The notes under the pieces: generated by a model
What the model saw: the letters and a program-made list of their open reading frames with translations, nothing else
Database searches by the model: none
What the model was told of the DNA's origin: nothing
From: Parasulfuritortus sp049322515
GTDB taxonomy: Bacteria; Pseudomonadota; Gammaproteobacteria; Burkholderiales; Thiobacillaceae
Assembly: GCA_049322515.1 (NCBI GenBank)
Contig: JBMOQW010000013.1
Location: 1 to 64,000, forward strand
Length of the DNA: 64,000 nucleotides
Direction: 5' to 3'
Position numbers and translations under genes: made by a program
Shown: piece by piece, positions 1-7,330 of the stretch
How the letters are laid out: each line of letters starts with the position of its first letter
How positions within the stretch are numbered: position 1 is the stretch's first letter

Positions 1-3
1 TAA

Positions 4-233
4 CCCTGGAGCTTCGCTTCGATCATGCCCGGGTTTTGGCTGCGCCGAAACCCTGGGCTTGATGATTTCAGGGCAACACCCTTGGCACTCATATCAGATA
101 GCCCTGGAGCTTCGCTTCGATCATGCGTGGGTTTTGGCTGCGCCGAAACCCTGGGCTTGATGATTTCAGGGCAACACCCTTGGCACTCATATCAGATAGC
201 CCTGGAGCTTCGCTTCGATCATGCGCGGGTTTT
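4..233. repeat. 98-bp tandem duplication, two full copies plus a partial third
   Basis: Two nearly identical 98-bp units occupy 4-101 and 102-199, and the first ~34 bp of a third unit (200-233) run into the 3' end of motC. The copies differ only at two bases after the shared CATGC. Each full unit repeats the last motC codons (minus strand, ending QGYLI-stop) and contains an imperfect hairpin, a 10-bp stem with one G-T pair and a TGC loop (31-53 and 129-151). Because 98 is not a multiple of three, the reading frame shifts between copies. It looks like a recent slippage or unequal-recombination duplication just downstream of motC. Confidence 0.9.
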
Positions 234-927
234 CCCCGTTGGCGATGGCGACGAGGCCTTCGATGTACATCTCCTTGAGGCGCACGTAGCGGTTGACGTG
301 GTAGCGCAGCTTGTTGGCGATGGGCAGGAATACCAGGTTGGCGCCGCCGACGCCATAGATGGTGGCGACGAAGGCGACCGCGATGCCGGAGCCGAGCTTG
401 GCGGGGTCGGAGAGGTTTTCCATGACGTGGATGAGGCCCATGACGGCGCCCAGAATGCCGATGGTGGGCGAGTAGCCGCCCGCCGCCATCCAGATCTTGC
501 TGGCCTCGACCCGATGCAGTTCGTGGCTGGAAAGCTCCATTTCGAGGGTGGCGCGCAGGATTTCCGGTTCCGCACCGTCGACCAGCATCTGCAGACCGCG
601 CCGCTCGAACAAGTCGTTCTGTTCGTCGATCATGGGCTCCAGGGCGAGCAGGCCGCCACGCCGGGCGAGGTGGCTCCAGGACAGGATGAGGTTGATCATG
701 TCCTGGGGCCGGTAATCGGGGGGGCGGAACACCCAGACCACCATTTTGAGCCCGTCCAGGAACACCTTGAGCGAGCTTTGCAGCATCACGGCGCCCAGGG
801 TGCCGCCGATCACGATCATGAACGCGGTGATCTGGAGCAGCGAGCCGATGTGCCCGCCTTCGAGGGCTTGCCCGACCAGGATGGCGCCCAGTCCGAGCAG
901 AAGCCCGGCGATGCTGATGATGTCCAT
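187..927 (-). CDS. motC: Flagellar motor stator protein, MotA family (MotC-like)
   Basis: A 246-aa protein of the MotA/PomA family, the proton-channel subunit of the flagellar stator in the inner membrane. Four hydrophobic segments are visible, at about residues 4-24, 31-50, 150-167 and 180-205. A cytoplasmic charged loop lies between the second and third, as in MotA. It follows fliA by 15 bp on the same strand and ends the visible flagellar operon. This position matches the motC-motD pair of polar flagellates, which is why MotC is preferred over MotA. The partner motD would lie beyond the left edge and is not seen. The last codons are duplicated in the downstream tandem repeat. Confidence 0.85.
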   Translation of the reverse strand: MDIISIAGLLLGLGAILVGQALEGGHIGSLLQITAFMIVIGGTLGAVMLQSSLKVFLDGLKMVVWVFRPPDYRPQDMINLILSWSHLARRGGLLALEPMIDEQNDLFERRGLQMLVDGAEPEILRATLEMELSSHELHRVEASKIWMAAGGYSPTIGILGAVMGLIHVMENLSDPAKLGSGIAVAFVATIYGVGGANLVFLPIANKLRYHVNRYVRLKEMYIEGLVAIANGENPRMIEAKLQGYLI

Positions 928-942
928 GACGGTGCCGTGCGG

Positions 943-1659
943 TTAGTTGAGCCAGTCTTTCAGGAAACCGCGCAACCGGGCCACGGCCTGGCCGTGGAGC
1001 TGGCAGACGCGGGATTCCGAGACGCCGAGCACGGCGCCGATTTCCTTGAAGTTCATTTCCTGCTCATAGTACATGCCCATGAGCATTTTTTCCCGATCCG
1101 GCAAGGCCACCACGGCTTGTGCCAGGGCCTTGCGGAAATTCTGGTCGGTCAAGGCCTCGAACGGACTGGCCGAAAGGTCGTCCACGAAGCGTTCGAGAAA
1201 GTCGTCGCTGTCCGAGGCCTGCAAGTCTTCGTAATAGACCAGTTGTGCGCCGCGCGTCTCGTTGAGCAGCTCGAAGTAGGCCTGGATGTCGAGTTGCAGT
1301 TCGCCGGCAATCTCGAGTTCGGTCGGCGGCCGGCCCAGGCGTTGCTGCAGGGCATGGATGGCGCCTTCGATCTGGCGACTGGCCTTGCGCACGTTGCGCG
1401 AGGCCCAGTCGGCTTCCCGCAGTTCGTCGAGCATGGCGCCGCGCACGCGCTGGGTGGCGTAGGTCTCGAAGTGCGCGCCCTGGCTGTCGTCAAAACGTTC
1501 GGCGGCGTCGAGCAGGCCGATCAGTCCGGCCTGGATCAGGTCGTCGGCCTCGACACTGGCGGGCAGCCGGCTCATCAGGTGATAGGCGATCCGCTTCACC
1601 AGGGGCAGGTGCGCCCGGATCAGCGATTCCTTATCCAAATACCCTGCCGTGCTGGACAT
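943..1659 (-). CDS. fliA: RNA polymerase sigma factor for flagellar operon, FliA (sigma-28)
   Basis: A 238-aa sigma-70-family factor of the FliA type, which directs late flagellar and chemotaxis transcription. The N-terminal half carries the region 2 signature (LVKRIAYHLMSRLP, then DDLIQAGLIGLLDAAERFD). The C-terminal half carries region 4 with a helix-turn-helix (EIGAVLGVSESRVCQLHGQA). The start at 1659 (MSSTAGYLDKES) was chosen because the open frame upstream of it is non-conserved and covers flhG coding sequence. This start overlaps the 3' end of flhG by about 29 bp, suggesting coupled translation. Confidence 0.93.
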   Translation of the reverse strand: MSSTAGYLDKESLIRAHLPLVKRIAYHLMSRLPASVEADDLIQAGLIGLLDAAERFDDSQGAHFETYATQRVRGAMLDELREADWASRNVRKASRQIEGAIHALQQRLGRPPTELEIAGELQLDIQAYFELLNETRGAQLVYYEDLQASDSDDFLERFVDDLSASPFEALTDQNFRKALAQAVVALPDREKMLMGMYYEQEMNFKEIGAVLGVSESRVCQLHGQAVARLRGFLKDWLN

Positions 1660-2533
1660 GTTTGGGTTCCGGATAACGGGGAAGTCGGTTGTGCCGGGCA
1701 AAAAGACCGAGGCGCTGCCAGAAAGATCGGGCATCGAGCCGACGATCGACCGGATCGGTGGGCAGACGATCGGCCAGTTGTCGGAACGCGAGGGTGGCGG
1801 GCGCGGACGGGGCAACCTGGTGCAGGGGCTGCATGGCCCGTGTGGCGAGATCGAGGGCGTCGTCCTTGGGAATGACGCCCAGGTAGGCGATGTCGAGTCC
1901 CAGGAAGCGGCGGGCGGTCTCGTCGAGGGCCGTCATGAGGGATTCCGCGCGTGCAGTGTCGGGGGCATTCATGAACAGCGCCAGCCAGCGGGCGTCTGGC
2001 TGCCTGCGATGGGCGGCCTTGGCCACGGCATAGGCCTCCGCCAGGCGTGATTTGGCGGCGGGCAGCACCAGCAGGCGCCAGGGCGCGGCCAGGGCCAGGC
2101 TGGGACGGTCGTCGGAGGGCGCGGCCAGCAGCAACCAGGTCCAGGCGGCGTCGCTGAATTCTTCGCCAAGCCGGTTCCAGTGCTGGTCGTCGCTCTCGGC
2201 GATGCCTGCCATGGGCCGTTCGGCGCGCAGCAGGCCAGGTCCCTCGGGCAAGCCGATGAGGGCATCCTCGAGCCAGTGCCGGCCCAGGGCGGCGGCATCC
2301 AGGCTGTGCCGGGGCGTCAGACCGAGCCGGGTCGCCACGGTGCCCGGTGCCGGCAATTCGTCGATCACGCAGGTGCGGCTGCCGCGCTGGCTCAGCGCAC
2401 AAGCCAGGCCGGCGGTCGCGCTGGCGTTGAGGTCATCGTCCGGGCCGATCAGTCCGAGCGGCTGAAAAGCCGGTCGATCGCCCAGCAGGCGGCGTAGTCC
2501 AGAAGCCTGGTCGTCCGGTTCAGGCCGTGACAC
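1631..2533 (-). CDS. flhG: FlhG-like flagellar number regulator with degenerate P-loop
   Basis: A 300-aa protein at the flhG position between flhF and fliA. A GTG start at 2533 is preferred because AAGGAG lies 6 bp upstream; it overlaps flhF by 14 bp. Near the N-terminus is DQASGLR (about residues 8-14), matching the DQAxxLR motif with which FlhG stimulates the FlhF GTPase. The Walker A motif KGGxGKT expected of this MinD/ParA relative is missing: the corresponding stretch reads about IGPDDDLNASATAGLACAL. The following strand (TCVIDE) and the overall length still fit a MinD-like fold. The protein may therefore activate FlhF but lack the ATP-driven dimer switch. The family call rests on context and the N-terminal motif. 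Confidence 0.75.
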   Translation of the reverse strand: MSRPEPDDQASGLRRLLGDRPAFQPLGLIGPDDDLNASATAGLACALSQRGSRTCVIDELPAPGTVATRLGLTPRHSLDAAALGRHWLEDALIGLPEGPGLLRAERPMAGIAESDDQHWNRLGEEFSDAAWTWLLLAAPSDDRPSLALAAPWRLLVLPAAKSRLAEAYAVAKAAHRRQPDARWLALFMNAPDTARAESLMTALDETARRFLGLDIAYLGVIPKDDALDLATRAMQPLHQVAPSAPATLAFRQLADRLPTDPVDRRLDARSFWQRLGLFARHNRLPRYPEPKHVQHGRVFG

Positions 2534-4016
2534 CGAGTGCTCCTTGAGCGGGATAGCCCGGATCCGCATCGGGGAGTCCTGCCCGCTGTTCGGCGGCGGC
2601 CATGAGGACGGGGTAGTCTTCCTCAGAGGTCTGGAAGGGGCCGCTGGCGCCGGCGGCGGCCAGCTTGAAGGCCCGGTCGATCAGGTAGCGGGCATTGGCG
2701 AGATGCATGTCCTCGGGCACTCGCTGGCCGTTGGTGACATAGTGCACCGGCAGCTGGTGCCGGATCATCACGTCGAGCGCCGGGCCAAAGGTCTGGGCTT
2801 CGTCGATCTTGGTCAGGATGCAGCCGGCCAGGCCGGGGCCGCGATAGGCACGCACCACTTCCTCGAGGGTGATGCCCTGGGCCGGGGCGCCGAGCAGCAG
2901 CAGACGGCGCACCGCCGGGTCGGGTCCGGCCAGCATTTCGGTCTGTTCGCCCACCCGGCGGTCCTTCTGGCTCATGCCGATGGTGTCGATGAACACCAGG
3001 TGCTTGTCCTGGAGGTCGAGCAGGGTCAGCTCCAGATCGTTTTCGTCGCGGGCAGCGAATACCGGCGCGCCGAGGATGCGGCCATAGATGCGCAACTGGT
3101 CCTGGGCGCCGATCCGGTAGCTGTCGGTGGTGATCATGGCCACCCGGCCGGCCCCGTGCTTGAGCACCGCGCGCGCGGCCAGCTTGGCGACCGTGGTGGT
3201 CTTGCCGACCCCGGTGGGACCGACCAGGGCGAAGATGCCACCCCGGTCGACCAGGTCGTCGGCCGGCGACGCTACCCTGAGATTTTTGGTCAGGGCAGCC
3301 TGGACCCAACGCAGGGCGCGCAGCGGATCGGGTTGCGCCGGCATCCGGTCGAGGATCTGCCGCGACAGGGCGGGACTGAAGCCGGCGGCCATCAGGTGTT
3401 TCATGATCTCGGCGCGATGTGGTTCGCGCCGGCAGGCGTCGTTCCAAGCCAGCCCGGCCAGCTGACCCTCGACCAGGGCACGCAGCATGCGCATTTCCTG
3501 GGCCAGTTCGCGCATCACCGGCTCGTTGTCCGAAGCACGCGCGGTGGGCGGTGGGGTGGCGGCCGGACGGCGCGGAGGAGAAGGCTCGAACGGGGCGGGT
3601 TCGGGCGCTTCCTGCCAGGCAGGTTCCGGGCGCGCGGGTTCGCTCCAAGCCGGTGCGCGCTTGGCCGGCCGCAAGGTGCTGCCGGTCGGCGGGCTCTTGC
3701 GGGTCGGGCTGGGCCGCAGGACGGAACCTTCCCGTTGCGCCAGGAAGTCGGCGAGCGTGGTCAGGGCCGGTTCCGGGAGCGGCGGGGGCGCAGTGCGTGG
3801 AGATGGGGTCGGCGCGGCCGGTGCTGGGCGGCGCGCGGGCATGCGCACCGGTTCGGCTTGCTCGGTCAGCGCCGCCATGTCCAGATCGGCCACGGCAATG
3901 ATCTCGACGCCGCCCTCGACTTGCCGGTTGGACAGGATGATGGCGTTGGCGCCCAGGGCGTCGCGCACCAGGCGCAGGGCTTCACGGGTGGTGGCGGCGT
4001 GGAATTTCTTGACCAT
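2520..4016 (-). CDS. flhF: Flagellar biosynthesis GTPase FlhF
   Basis: A 498-aa SRP-type GTPase that places and counts polar flagella. It has an N-terminal B domain (KKFHAATTREALRLVRDALG, then AIILSNRQVEGG) and a Pro/Ala-rich linker at about 70-165. The NG domain follows, with G1 GPTGVGKTTTVAKLA, the TTDSYRIGAQDQL segment, DTIGMSQKD and TKIDEA. Length is usual for beta- and gammaproteobacterial FlhF. Its ATG overlaps the flhA stop by one base, and it overlaps flhG at the other end, so the three are likely translated from one message. It is probably recruited to the pole, where FlhG modulates its GTPase. Confidence 0.95.
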   Translation of the reverse strand: MVKKFHAATTREALRLVRDALGANAIILSNRQVEGGVEIIAVADLDMAALTEQAEPVRMPARRPAPAAPTPSPRTAPPPLPEPALTTLADFLAQREGSVLRPSPTRKSPPTGSTLRPAKRAPAWSEPARPEPAWQEAPEPAPFEPSPPRRPAATPPPTARASDNEPVMRELAQEMRMLRALVEGQLAGLAWNDACRREPHRAEIMKHLMAAGFSPALSRQILDRMPAQPDPLRALRWVQAALTKNLRVASPADDLVDRGGIFALVGPTGVGKTTTVAKLAARAVLKHGAGRVAMITTDSYRIGAQDQLRIYGRILGAPVFAARDENDLELTLLDLQDKHLVFIDTIGMSQKDRRVGEQTEMLAGPDPAVRRLLLLGAPAQGITLEEVVRAYRGPGLAGCILTKIDEAQTFGPALDVMIRHQLPVHYVTNGQRVPEDMHLANARYLIDRAFKLAAAGASGPFQTSEEDYPVLMAAAEQRAGLPDADPGYPAQGALGVTA

Positions 4017-6076
4017 CAGCCTTGCCCGATCATCTGCACGACCTTGATCGCCTTGCCGTCAGGCACTTCGGCATGGGATATCACCCGCAACATGGGCGCC
4101 GAACGACGCAGGAAACGTGAGAGCAGGGCGCGGATGCCGGGGGGGACGAGGAGGACTGCCGGCTGGCCGGCCTGGGATTGCCGATCGGTGGCATTGACGG
4201 TGTCGCGGACCAGACGTTCGGCCAGTCCGGGTTCGAGACCGACGCTCCCTTCGCCACGGGCGGACAAGGCCTGCACGAGGATGTTTTCCAGGCCGGGCTC
4301 CAGCGCCATCACCTGCAATTCCTGAACTCCTCCGAAGATTTCGTGAATGATAGCACGGGACAGCGCAGCCCTGACCGTGGCGGTCAGTTCGTCCGGGTCC
4401 TGGTTGCGGGCCGCATGTTCGGCGAGCGTTTCCAGGATGGTGCGCATGTCGCGGATGTGCACCTTCTCTTCGAGCAGGTTCTGCAGCACTTTCTGCACCG
4501 TGGCCAGGGACAGTTGCTTGGGCACCAGGTCTTCGACCAGCTTCGGGCTTTCCTTGGCCATGTGGTCGAGTAGTTGCTGGGTTTCCTCTCGCCCGAGCAG
4601 TTCCGGTGCGTGTTCGTTGATCAGCTTGGACAGGTGGGTGGCGATCACGGTGCCCGCATCGACCACGGTGTAGCCGAAGGTCTGCGCCTGTTCGCGCAGG
4701 CTGCTGTCGATCCACACCGCAGGCAGGCCATAGGCGGGGTCGGTCGTGGTCTGGCCCTGCACGGAGCCGAATACCCGGCCGGGGTTGATGGCCAGGAACT
4801 TGCCAACCTGGACCTCGTTCTCGGCGATGGTGACGCCCTTCAGGGTCAGGCGATAGGCGGACGGACGCAATTGCAGGTTGTCGCGGATGTGCACCGGCGG
4901 CACCAGGAAGCCGATATCCTGGGCGATCTTCTTGCGGATGCCGCGGATCCGGCGCAGCAGTTCGCCATCCTGGCCCTTGTCGAGCAGCGGGACCAGGCGA
5001 TAGCCGACTTCCAGGCCGAGGCGGTCGACCGCCGCCACGTCGTGCCAGCCGACTTCCTCCGGTTCCGTCGGTGCCGGCGGTGGCGCCGCTTCGGCCGCGG
5101 CTTTTGCCTCTGCGGCCAGGCGTGACTGCTGGACCAGCCAGTAGCCGAGTCCGCCCAAGGCGGCCGCCATGAGCAGGAAGGCGAAGTGGGGCATGCCGGG
5201 CAGGATGCCGAGCAGGGCCAGGATCCCGGCAGCCAGGAAGATGGCCTGGGGTTTGCTGAATATCTGCCCGAGCAACTGTTGGTTCAGGTCGGCACTGCTC
5301 GAGACCCGGGAGACCACCATGCCGGCGGCCGTGGAAATGATCAGCGCCGGCACCTGGGCGACCAGGCCGTCGCCGATGGTGAGCAGGGTATAGCGCTCGG
5401 CGGCCCCGGCAAAACTCATGTCGTGCTGGACCACGCCGACGATGAGGCCGCCGATGACGTTGATGAGCATGATGATGATGCCGGCCACGGCGTCGCCGCG
5501 CACGAATTTCGAGGCACCGTCCATGGAGCCGTAGAAGTCGGCTTCCTCGGCAATCTCGGCGCGTCGCCGTCGGGCCTCGTCCTCGCCGATGAGGCCGGCG
5601 TTGAGGTCGGCGTCGATGGCCATCTGCTTGCCCGGCATCGCGTCCAGGGTGAAGCGCGCGGACACTTCGGCGATCCGTCCGGCGCCCTTGGTGATGACCA
5701 CGAAGTTGATGATCACCAGGATGATGAACACGATCAGGCCGACCGTATAGTTGCCGCCGACCAGGAAATGGCCAAAGGCCTCGATCACCTTGCCGGCGGC
5801 GTCCGGGCCGGTATGGCCTTCGAGCAGGACCACCCGGGTCGAGGCGACGTTGAGCGAAAGCCGCAGCAAGGTGGTCAGCAGCAGGACCGTGGGAAAGATC
5901 GAGAACTCCAGCGGCTTCAGGGTGTACAGGCTGATCAGCAGGACAATCATCGACAGCGCGATGTTGAACGTGAACAACAAGTCCAGCATGAACGGCGGCA
6001 ACGGCAGGATCATCATCGCCAGGATGGCGATGACCAGGACTGGCGCGGCCAGTTTCTGCCACTGGAGACCGAGCAT
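4016..6076 (-). CDS. flhA: Flagellar type III export protein FlhA
   Basis: A 686-aa integral membrane component of the flagellar export gate. The first ~320 residues contain about eight hydrophobic segments and the FHIPEP-type signature region (KGAGRIAEVSARFTLDAMPG, then IDADLNAGLI). The C-terminal ~330 residues form the cytoplasmic domain (starting near EVGWHDVAAVDRLGLEVGYRLV), which docks chaperone-substrate complexes. Length is typical. It follows flhB by 16 bp and is followed by flhF with a one-base overlap. Confidence 0.97.
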   Translation of the reverse strand: MLGLQWQKLAAPVLVIAILAMMILPLPPFMLDLLFTFNIALSMIVLLISLYTLKPLEFSIFPTVLLLTTLLRLSLNVASTRVVLLEGHTGPDAAGKVIEAFGHFLVGGNYTVGLIVFIILVIINFVVITKGAGRIAEVSARFTLDAMPGKQMAIDADLNAGLIGEDEARRRRAEIAEEADFYGSMDGASKFVRGDAVAGIIIMLINVIGGLIVGVVQHDMSFAGAAERYTLLTIGDGLVAQVPALIISTAAGMVVSRVSSSADLNQQLLGQIFSKPQAIFLAAGILALLGILPGMPHFAFLLMAAALGGLGYWLVQQSRLAAEAKAAAEAAPPPAPTEPEEVGWHDVAAVDRLGLEVGYRLVPLLDKGQDGELLRRIRGIRKKIAQDIGFLVPPVHIRDNLQLRPSAYRLTLKGVTIAENEVQVGKFLAINPGRVFGSVQGQTTTDPAYGLPAVWIDSSLREQAQTFGYTVVDAGTVIATHLSKLINEHAPELLGREETQQLLDHMAKESPKLVEDLVPKQLSLATVQKVLQNLLEEKVHIRDMRTILETLAEHAARNQDPDELTATVRAALSRAIIHEIFGGVQELQVMALEPGLENILVQALSARGEGSVGLEPGLAERLVRDTVNATDRQSQAGQPAVLLVPPGIRALLSRFLRRSAPMLRVISHAEVPDGKAIKVVQMIGQG

Positions 6077-6092
6077 GCCTCAGGCCCTCATG

Positions 6093-7223
6093 TCAGGCGA
6101 CCGGCCGGTGTGCCGGATCCAGTTCGGCCGGCACCTGCCAGGACTCGGGCAGGCTGGGATTCATCTGCTGGTTGAGCTGGTAGACATAGGCCAGGACCTG
6201 GGCCACGGCGGTAAATAGGGTGCCCGGGATGGTGTCGCCGACTTCCACATGGCGGTGCAGGGCGCGTGCCAGGGGCGGGGCCTCGACCACCGGGACCCGG
6301 TTTTCCCGGGCGATTTCCTTGATCCGTTCCGCGACCAGTTGGGAGCCCTTGGCGATCACGCGCGGGGCGGCCATGGTTTTTTCGTCGTATTCCAGGGCCA
6401 CCGCGAAGTGGAGCGGGTTGGTCACCACGACATCGGCCTTCGGTACCGCCTGCATCATGCGTCGGCGGGCCTGTTCGCGCTGGAGCGCACGGATGCGTGC
6501 CTTGATCTGCGGGTCGCCTTCGGTCTCCTTGTGTTCCTGGCGGACTTCTTCCTTGGTCATGCGCAGTTGGCGGGCGTAGGTCCACAACTGATAGGGCACG
6601 TCGAACGCGGCGATCAGGGCGAAGGCAGCGGCGGCGGCCAGAAAGGTGTAGAGGGTGATCCAGCCGAAATGGGGGATCGCCGAGGCCATCGGCTCGGATG
6701 ACAGGGACAGGATGTCCTCCCATTGCAGCCAGATCATCCAGACCGAGGCGCCGGCGATCAGGCCGCCCTTCAGGGTGGCCTTGACCAGCTCGACGAGGGC
6801 TTTCCAGCTGAACATCCGGGCCAGTCCGCTCAAGGGATTGAGCTTGGTGAAGTCGGCCTGCAGGGGCTTGAGGGAAAAGTTCCAGCCGGAGACCACGACG
6901 TTGGCGACGATCGCCGTGATCAGGATCACGATCACGAAGGGCAGGGTGGTGAGCAGTGCGTCAACCGCCGCCTCGTAGAGCGAGTTCGACATCATGGTCG
7001 GGTTTTCCACGTCGGCGCGGGTGAATTCCAGGGTCTTGCGCATCATGCCGCGCATGGCTTCGATCAGGAACGAGCCCATGAAGGTCAGGGCGGCGCCGGA
7101 AATCATCAGGATCGCGAAGGTCGACAACTCCCGCGACCGGGGGACGTTGCCTTCCTCGCGTGCCTTCTGAATCTTTCGTCCCGACGCTGGCTCGGTGCGT
7201 TCGAGATCGCTGTCTTCCGCCAT
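6093..7223 (-). CDS. flhB: Flagellar export switch protein FlhB (NPLH variant)
   Basis: A 376-aa FlhB, which switches export specificity from rod/hook to filament substrates. It begins with the usual hydrophilic N-terminus (EDSDLERTEPASGRKIQKAREEG), then four membrane segments (about residues 33-53, 88-110, 145-165 and 185-210) and the cytoplasmic domain. The self-cleavage motif is NPLH (VVVTNPLHFAVALEYD) where NPTH is the normal sequence, so the Asn-Pro scissile bond remains but the Thr is Leu. It is the first gene of the visible flagellar operon, with flhA directly downstream. A terminator of the preceding gene lies just upstream. Confidence 0.95.
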   Translation of the reverse strand: MAEDSDLERTEPASGRKIQKAREEGNVPRSRELSTFAILMISGAALTFMGSFLIEAMRGMMRKTLEFTRADVENPTMMSNSLYEAAVDALLTTLPFVIVILITAIVANVVVSGWNFSLKPLQADFTKLNPLSGLARMFSWKALVELVKATLKGGLIAGASVWMIWLQWEDILSLSSEPMASAIPHFGWITLYTFLAAAAAFALIAAFDVPYQLWTYARQLRMTKEEVRQEHKETEGDPQIKARIRALQREQARRRMMQAVPKADVVVTNPLHFAVALEYDEKTMAAPRVIAKGSQLVAERIKEIARENRVPVVEAPPLARALHRHVEVGDTIPGTLFTAVAQVLAYVYQLNQQMNPSLPESWQVPAELDPAHRPVA

Positions 7224-7285
7224 TCTCCGGGGTCCTGTCTTCCGCCAGAATTATCTCGGCCGAGTGTAGCACGGACCCCTAGCGA

Positions 7286-7309
7286 AAACGGCCGGATGAC
7301 CGGCCGTTT
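7286..7309 (-). terminator. Rho-independent terminator of the 619-aa gene
   Basis: A perfect 10-bp stem (AAACGGCCGG / CCGGCCGTTT) with a 4-nt loop, followed on the minus strand by a short T-rich stretch (TTTTCGC). It lies 21 bp past the stop of the gene at 7331 and separates it from flhB. Confidence 0.85.
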
Positions 7310-7330
7310 CTAGGGTTGGGTGCGGGCGGA

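Noticed and set aside
1..235. Tandem repeats as a CRISPR array
   Set aside because: Units are contiguous 98-bp duplicates with no spacers and contain the motC 3' coding end.
25..1875. 616-codon plus-strand frame over motC and fliA
   Set aside because: Antisense shadow; the minus-strand proteins are clearly recognised.
2544..4325. 593-codon plus-strand frame opposite flhF
   Set aside because: Antisense shadow of the FlhF GTPase gene with no recognisable motif.
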